A stretch of DNA of 64,000 nt from Blastomussa wellsi (lineage: Eukaryota; Cnidaria; Anthozoa; Scleractinia; Plerogyridae): the NCBI GenBank assembly GCA_947652115.1, contig OX393568.1, positions 7,282,598-7,346,597 on the forward strand, read 5' to 3'. The notes below the pieces were generated by a model. It was not told the origin of the DNA. It was given only the letters and a program-made list of their open reading frames with translations, and made no database searches. How positions within the stretch are numbered: position 1 is the stretch's first letter; each line of letters opens with the position of its first letter. The position numbers were made by a program, and so were the translations under genes. Shown here in pieces: positions 13,335 to 22,300 of the stretch.

Positions 13335-16300
13335 ATTGGCAGCCAGCTCCTAGATGAAGACTGCTCCCATGGCTGGCAAATCCTGGCAACCCAGCCATGA
13401 GCCCCCACGCCATGCCGAAGGACCTCCGAGCCGAGCGACAGCCAGCTCGGAGAATGGGGCTCATGGCTGAGGCGAAGCCAGAGCCCCAAAACACAACACC
13501 CAAGTCCGGAGGCAACCAGTTGCTGCACCGACTAGATAAAGTAAGCGACATACCTGTCAGGATATTCTGCCAGCCACTGAGAGGATGGAATCCACCGGTG
13601 TGCGCACGTACAAAAGATAAGCTTCGCTTGACCAGCGGCCCATGGTCTTAATGAGGTGGTCTGGAACGCCTCGCTGGGCGGCGGTTGTAGCTGCACCGAT
13701 TCTAAAGCTATGACCTGAAAATTTTCCAGGTATGCCTGCTGCCTGTAAAGTGGATTGCAGAAACGAAGAGAGAAGGGCCCTGGAAAGAGGACGGCCATCC
13801 TGGAAAAGGATGAGGAGCCCCTTGCTAGGTCCACGAAGATGAAGGTAGCTTGTCAATGCCGATACCGGACAAAGGGGTGCAGAGCCACGGCCGAGGAAAA
13901 TGAAACAGCCATTCCGGAAAGGGTCAGTCTTAGCACATTTAATGAACACTCTAAAGCTTTGAGGGTTTGAAGAGGAATCAACTTGAATATCCGCTGTGGT
14001 CAGGTGTATGGAAGGGTCAAAAGAACAGTTCGTTGTGAATTCTCCTGCTCGAAGAAACCCGAAGAAGCCGAGGCAACAGGCTGCCCACAGCATCACATTG
14101 TCCAAGGACTTGTGTAGAACGGTCATAAGGTCTGCCGTCACTGGCTGGCGCCGAGGGAGATTTGAACCCTGGTGTCGCTTGATCCCCCTTAAGAGACGCT
14201 GAAGTTGAAGACAATTGGTGAGTGGGTCTGGATAGCCATAGTCAACGTGTAAGGAGCGAACAGCCGACAGATAAACCTTAATGGAAGAGTGATGAACGCG
14301 ATCTGCTAAGTGGGCACAGAAGCGCATCAAAGTTTGTTCGCTGGCAGGTAGTGGAGGGTGACTTAGACCAGAAGGAACATCCTGACTGCAGAATTCTAGG
14401 AACTGGCGTTGAGCCGAGCCATAAACTTGACGAGTAGAAGGAGCAAGGCCATTAGCCAAGTAGAACTGGCACTTTCCTGTCAAATCACGGGAAGCTGGGT
14501 CAGCAGCGATGGGGGTATTGGAGTTGCCGCGTGAACTGCATGTGGAGCTAGATGGTGGAAACACTGGAAATCGAAACGGGATAATGCATCAGCAATAGAA
14601 TTATCCTGCCCGGGAGTGTACGATGCAGTAAAGGCGAACAAGTTCCGTACTGCGACAAGGGATAGGTAGCGAAGAAGTACCATCATGTTCGGATCCTTTG
14701 AGGTGCCTGAACGTAGAACGCTGACTACCGCCATATTATCCGAACAAAATTCCACCCGTTTAGAGGCCCAACGGTGGCCCCATAGCACAGCTGCGACAAC
14801 CACCGGAAAGAGTTCCTTGTACGCTATTGATAAAGGTTGCTGAGCAATGGACCACTTTCCAACGAACCATTCATGGCCGGAAATCGCGCCGTAGCCCAGA
14901 GCGCCAGCTGCATCGGATGAGACCGAGAAGTCAGGTAAAGGTGCCCAGATGGGGGCGAGTAGAAAACTAAGGCCATCCCATGAGAGGAAAAATTCGCGCC
15001 ACCAGGAAAGGTCTAAATGGAACTCTCGGTTAAGCCTGATGGGATGGTCGTCTCGCCGGAATGCTGACAACAAGTTGATCATTCGGCGTAGAAAAGTACG
15101 CCCCTGAGGTATGACTTTGCATGCGTGATGGAGGGTGCCGATGAGAGATTCCAACTCCTTCCTCGTACAATGCCGTTTGGAAGACCAGGATTCCAGTAGG
15201 GCAGCAATACGCTCAAACTTGTCCCGTGGAAGACGAGCTTGGAGGGTGAGTGAATCCAACTCAATACCCAGCACAGTTAAGCAGGTGGAAGGTCCCTCCA
15301 GCTTATCTGGGTGAAGAGGAATACACCACTCCTTAAAGAGCCGTACGCAAGTATCAATGTTGTTCTGGCAGACAGGGGAGTTGGGAGGACCCAATGTATG
15401 AAAATCATCAAGATAGTGCAAGAGGAAATTCAGGCCATAATTGTGCTTGAGGATCCACTCTAACAAATCTGCAACAGACGAAAAAATGAACGGTGCTGAA
15501 CGTAACCCAAAAGGGAGAGCCATATCGATAAAGTAATTGCCCTGCCATTTCATGCCAAGCAAATAGCGGTCCTCTGGGTGGACTGGAATGTTGCGATAAG
15601 CACTCTCAACGTCAAACTTTGCCATAAGTGTACCTCGGCCGAGACACATAATCCCGCTAATAATATCATCTACCTTCATGTACTGCACAGAAAAAGGTTC
15701 TTTTGAAATGCCATCATTGACGCTATGGCCCAAAGGACTGGACAGATCTAAAATGAGCCGCCACTTTCCCGGTTGATGTTTTTTTGGAATCACTCCGAAG
15801 CGACTGACGTGGAGGTTTGGAGTTGGGGAGACAGGGAAGGGGCCCGCTACGCGACCTTTTTCGATCTCTGAACGTAGGTACTGATCGATCACCGATGGTT
15901 GAAGGGCTGCTGATGGCATGTTATGAACCGCAGACTTTAAGGATACCACTGAGGGGTCAAAACCAAGACGGAAACCCTTTGTGAGACCCGTAATTACATA
16001 GTCCACTTTGCCTTGGTCAGGGTGACAACGAAGTTCGCCCCAAAGTTTTTGTGCATCAATGGGGGTCACCCCAGAAGGGGGAACCAAATCTTGCCGAAAG
16101 GTACTGGCAACCAAACACGAACTGGATTGGGGGGTCTGGGTTGAGACTCCCTGAGGCTGGAGGCTAGCCAGCGTAACTTCTGCTGAAGATGCAACAACAT
16201 GAACAGGCACAGGAACTGAAACCAAACTATGTGAAGGAGAAAATGAACGACACAACTGTACACTATTTACAATGTTCAATGGAGAGGAGGGGGTCCTCGC

Positions 16301-19300
16301 CACCGTCTCAACGCCGCTGGCGTTTGCTCCGTGGTGGGGTAGAGGACCGTGAGCGCTGAGCATATGACGATGAGGCCCGAAAGGGGCAGTTGACACTAGG
16401 GTGCTCTCCTTCACACCTCTCACAGCAGTGGCGATACCTACATTGACCAAAGGGCCAGGTGCAGGAGCCATTATTCCAGGACCGGCAGATTGTGGACACC
16501 GAGGGAGGAGGAGGCGAAGCAGTGGTAGGTAACTGATGCTGTTGTTGTGGCAAGCGCGTGTGAAAGTTGTAGAGGTCACTGTTCATACGGGACCAATCGG
16601 TCAGACCTGACGCAGCCGCATCTTTATGGAAGGCTGTGTCATAATGAAGCCAGGCCTTGTCAGAGAACTGGCGAGCGGTCTGCAAGATCAATAGCTTGTA
16701 CTGGGTCATGTCTTGCCATCTAGCTGGGTAGGAACAACAGAAGATCCACATGTACACTGTAAAGGCTTCCACCCAAGTTACAATGTCTGTTATCTCTCGA
16801 ACCCTTTTCTTGGAAGCGATGAGCAGGTTTCCATTCAAGTACGCTTGGGGGTCCGTATCCTGGGCCTTGACATTTTCGGGTAGCAAGTCCGCCAGCTCAA
16901 CGAACTGCCTGGCCTTTATTTTCGTAACCAGCTTCTCCGGGATTGGCGAATACCCTGGGCCGACGACAAAAGGCTTGTGAAGCAACGAAGAGACCGAGTG
17001 CGCCACGGTGGATGCAGGGGGCGGTGGAGAGACCAACTGGCCGGTGGCGGGAAGCGCTCCGCTCGAGGCACCGTAGGAACCAAACAACGATGGACGTGAA
17101 AACGACGAATTGCCCAAGGTACAATAGGTTGAAATGAAAGAAGGGACAACAGAATTACCTGACGATGGCCCAGCAGCAACACCTGGCGAAGAACTAACGT
17201 AGAAGGACGGCGAAGGTGTGCACGTGCTTGACGGCATGCTTCCCACTGTGGTGACAATCGAAGCAGACAGCTGACTCGTTTGATTTTGTACGGCCGCGAG
17301 AATTTGAGGCAGCGAATCCCCGAGCGCTCAAGAGAAAGCTTGCGAAAGATCCTGAGCGGACAGCACGAACGATGGGGGCGAGGTTACCGGAGCCGACGAA
17401 ACCACGGAACTTGCCACTGAAGAAGAAACTCCTGAGGTAGTCTCCAACTGCGAAGAATCCAACATGGCGGCGGCGCTGTTATTCGTCGATCGCCTCGAAA
17501 GCTGACTCATAGAGCACGCGGACAAAGAAAGAACACGCCAAAATAACGGCACAAAACAAGAAAAAGGACTCGAAGAAACTGTAACACTGATAGAAGAACT
17601 GCCAGGGCATAGAGCTGCCACGCTCAGCCAAGATGGAACGCTAAACGGAACGCCTCCTGGAATGCTACGCTACAAGCTGCAAGCACATGGCGTTTGACGC
17701 ATGCGCATACGTGCCAACACCGCTGACTCCAAGGGAACGCAAGCGCTCTTTGTTGTTAACTCCATTAAATTGCATTTAATTACATGAAAATAACAACATG
17801 TTCACTGAAATGTGCACTTGATTCTGGATTGCGCTGTCCAGATTTGAGCCCTGGCCAGGGCATTGTGTTGTGTTTTTGAGAAAGACACTTTAATCTAATA
17901 GTGTCTCTCCCCACTCAGTTGAATAAATGGGTACTGATGAATTCAATGTTTTGGGGTAACCTTGCAATAGCCTAGCATCCCATCCGGGGGTGGGGTGAGG
18001 GTAGAAATACCTCTAGTACTCTCGTAAGGTCTCACATGAATGGCTCCATACCCCTGCATGAAAACAAATAGAACAAACAACAGGAACAATGCCCCTAGCC
18101 CCTAAAACAATAGCAACTCCTACCAGTAGAATTACCGGTACAAGCTTATGAGAGCTGCTACACTACCGACTGAAACAGGAGCAAAGAGTGGTGAATGTAT
18201 TCATACAATATATCTCGGGATATAATTCCTGATCAGGCTTGAATTATCAATTATTATTAATGAAACGCAAATGCTGATGTCCTTTAAGTCACCTCACCAA
18301 TGAACTTTCAGGTCAGTCTAACATAACCTTTTTTTCTTTCAAGGAAAGGGGAAGCCATCTTCAAATCAGACAACATCTCAACAATATCAATCCTCAAAGA
18401 TGTTCTTACTAAAGAAGCAACTAAAAGAAAAATGAATCTCAACATTTCATATGGTGTGTTAACCTGACTATTTCAGTTTAGTATATTCTCAGCTCCGACT
18501 ATTGCATTTCTAGCTTTTTGATTGGCTAAAAAACTCTGACTATGAGCCAATAGTCGGAGTTTTACGTCATGTGGAAAATAGTGCGCCAAGTTTTTAACTT
18601 CAGCCCTCTATAATGGCCGACACTGGCAGGTTTCAGGAGCTGTCTCCCACAAAAATTCAAGAGATATGGTTTGAGAATTTACTAAAACAATTATTCCATT
18701 TGCCCTTGTTGGATTTGAAGTGATTATAACCAACTCGTGCTATGTGCTTGTTGGTTATTTTATCACTTCATATCCAACGCTGGCTCATGGAATAATTGTT
18801 ATATATTTGGTATTTCAACTGTCTGTCTTTTCTGGAAACGTACGGTACATGTTAAAGGGGCTTGCACTTGCATAATGTCATGAAACTTGTGTGAAAATTA
18901 CTGATTTTTTACTGGTAGTAATTATACGTAAAAATATTTGTCTTCATAAAAAACTCTTGCAAAACAATAACAAAAAAATTATTGTGTTTTGTATTTTTTT
19001 TCATTTTGAAGCAATATTAAACAGCAGACAAAAATTAGCCACATTTCTCTTTTTGATCCATAGTCCTCAAGTCTCTGTCCTACACTCTCTGCTCATTCAC
19101 ATTGCCTTTTAAATGAATTGATCTGCCCTCCTTGGTAGTCAGGATCTTCCTACACCATCCACCCAAAGTACTAACCTCACAGCTGCTGATCTTTCCTTCT
19201 CAATTTTGTGGTATTTTTTTGGTTAAAGGAAGGGGAATTAGGACTAGTCTTGGCTACTAGACATACCGGTATATGGTAACTAAGATAATTGAGATAGTGC

Positions 19301-22300
19301 CTCCTGTTTTAATAGAACTTAATGAAGATTCTGTGGTCCATACACTCAACCTTATTCATCCCAAACTCGAGTATCAACTGTTACTGGCTAAGAAAGTCCA
19401 ACTTATAGAGGGGCTCAAGGTTAGTGGTTGTATGTTTACAGCCCTTAAACATTGATGTCATATTTAAGGGCTTTTCACATTTTTGCATGTTTCCCAATCA
19501 GTATGACTGTCATAAGTATTTAAAATTAAACCAATTTAAACAAAATTAAGCTGATACCAAAAGTGGAGAGAGAATGTAAAATAATAAATTTAGTTAAGAA
19601 GGATGACGCTGCATTGAAAAAGTTATTACAACATTTTTACAGACATTTCATTATTATACGGGATGTCTGGATGACAAGAGTTTTTTCCCAGGTAATTGGT
19701 TGCTTAATTCTTGTGACGCACGCAATGCGTTACGTATTGATAGAGTAGTACAGTGTATAACTGGAAGTTATGTTTGATAATGCTTGGTGATCAGTTGAGC
19801 GTAACCTCAGTCTATCTTTTCAGGAACTTCAGATGCATGAAAATGATATTGGATTTTTTGCTCCAGAATACCAAAAGATCCTGGGTGAGAGAAACAATTG
19901 TTTACTCATGTACATGTGGCTATGGAAACATTCAGTATGATCCGCGCTTGCATTTCGAAGCGTGGTTTAAATGAAGACCAGCCAGGAATTGTAATGCACT
20001 AATACTTCGAATTCTGCTAGGCTTTTGACAGGGCATTGTCAAATTTGTAGTGGTTGAGAGTATATATTTTTAGTCAACTAAAATTACAATAAACAGAGGT
20101 TACTATTTAAGTTACGATTCGCACAAGTAATGACCTGAACGACGAAACTTACAATTTGTGTTTTCTTGTGTTTTAAAGTCCTTTCGTTGAAACTTGAAAC
20201 TCTTGCTTCGCTTCAGTTACTTGTGCTACGAGTCGGGTGCCTGTGCTAAGCGTAGATTTGAATAAATTATATTTATACTAATGCTTCGCGAAAGCGAGGT
20301 AACAATTGAACTTGGCACGTTTAATGCAATGATTATGAATCCGTGAATATCGCGTGAAAATGCATATTGCATGAAAATGAATATCGCGTGAAAATGCAGA
20401 TCACAGTAGTTTCAACTGTTAGCTATTTACCATGTTAAGGTATCTATGGTCGCTTCTTGACACCTCCCAAATGTCAAATATCGTACAAAATTGGCCAAAA
20501 TAATTTTGTGAGAACACACACAACACATATTTCAAGCACTTTCCTTTGTATCTGAGAGATTTGGTGGCAGTAGTATGTGAGATTGGGAGGTTTGTTCTGT
20601 AACAGGGATAGTTGGCATTGATACCATTTTTCCCTTGTTTCACTCCTTGTTTCAGCCTTGCCAAGTGGTTAGAGCATTGGACTTGAAATCCTTGAAGTCC
20701 CATTCTGACCACTAGCTGGTGTTGTTCTCAGAAGCCCCAAGTTCAACTCCTTGGCTACGCTTGTAAATAACCGACTGGTTTACCTCCTGCCAGTTGGGAT
20801 TCTTAACCCTGTTATGTTAATTTACGATATTTGTCTGTTTGTTTACATTAGCCCTGAAAAGCCCCAATGGGGGTCGAGTGGTCAATTAAGTAATATTATT
20901 ACTATTGTTATTTTAAAAATCATACTAGTCTTCTAGTTTCTATGGAGTGTTGACTCTATAGAGCATGATGTTTACATGTTGACTTTTTTAATTTATCATC
21001 ACTGATTGTCTGTTCAGATGATGCAGAAAATCTTCAAGCAGAATACAAGAAGCAGCCTTGCCATTTGGAAAGACTTTATGGTATCCTTATATAATAATAT
21101 TTCTTGCCAGTTAGTTGTCTGTCACGGGGCACTTAAGAAGGCTCAAAAGAGTTGTCTCACTGTTATGGTACCTGTAACACTTTAAGAATAATTAATTTAA
21201 TTTTTTAGTATTTTCTTTAAGTCCTGATGTTTTACCCATGTATAAATAAAGTTAAATAATGAATAAATAAATGAATAAATGTTTATGATGTCAGAGCGGT
21301 TACCATGAAAACACCTCAACAGTAACAAAAAACCCCAAATTGTACATGTGATACAAGTACATTAATATGCTTTCAATGTAACATTATCTGAGAATGAGAT
21401 TACAGTGAGTTACACCCAACACGTGTCTTCCTTCATCTTAACCCAAGCATCAGATCATTACATCAGTCTTTGCCAATTATCTTTAAAACTAAGTCAGTGA
21501 CCTGCCATTTTTATTGCAGAACACACTATTGTGATGGTTTGGTGGGGGTTTTCTGCTAACCACTAACACACTAAAGCGCTATGTTGTAAACTTTAATTGC
21601 CAATTAAGTAATTAATATCAATTAATTAATTATTCTCGTGAAAGGGTAGGGGGTGGGGAGAAAGTGACAGTGTGTATCAGGCAAAACTCGCAGTAAATCT
21701 ATGTTACTTCTGTTTCATATGAGAAAGGTATATATTTGCTTCGAAACACCCTCTGCTTTCCTTGTGGTAGGTTCTAGAGCAAAGCATGGTGCTGTAAACG
21801 CATGCGTAGAAGATTAGTCTACATTGCTGGTTCAAGGGTTTGCATTCCTCTTGGCCAGCAGTCGAGAATGATTGACTGGAACGTCACGTGCCTTTCCTAC
21901 CGGAAGAATAGTGTTGTAGGAAGCATCTGCCGGTTCCTGGGCCATTTGATAATTAATATCTCTTCTCTCATCGTTTCGGCCATTGGCCAACTCTTGCACT
22001 GACAAACGAATACAAGTGCTTTTTGAAGTAAGTTTTCTTATTATTTTTCTCTGTTAATCGAAAACGGTTTCCAAAGAGACCTACGTTGATCGAAATTGTA
22101 CAGTAATTCCAGAGAAAAAGCTTTCATCACAGACGTGCCAGCTCTGTTAAATATTTGACGGACTGTTTGTAATTAAATATGCAAAATCTTCCACAGGGAA
22201 ACAACCAGGGAACTAAATATACCTTGCCCAGCGATACTGTTTTCAAGTCTCTCAAAAGAGATTTTTTTATTTGATCTGTTTATTGTTTTCGAGAAAATAC

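Larger units (their letters stand above)
12885..17785 (-). mobile_element. Near-intact tyrosine-recombinase retrotransposon with split direct repeats (PAT/Ngaro type)
   Basis: Read on the minus strand the order is A1 (17785-17592), gag-like ORF, RT-RNase H ORF, tyrosine recombinase ORF, B1 (13410-13276), A2 (13275-13082), a short spacer, B2 (13019-12885). This A1-ORFs-B1-A2-B2 plan is the split-direct-repeat form of PAT and Ngaro elements in the DIRS order; such elements integrate through a recombinase and make no target duplication. B1 and B2 (135 bp) look identical by eye. A1 and A2 (194 bp) differ at one base that I can see. The insertion is therefore recent. It sits in the BBS7 intron 12844-18343, antisense to the gene. 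No methyltransferase domain was recognised. Confidence 0.92.
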
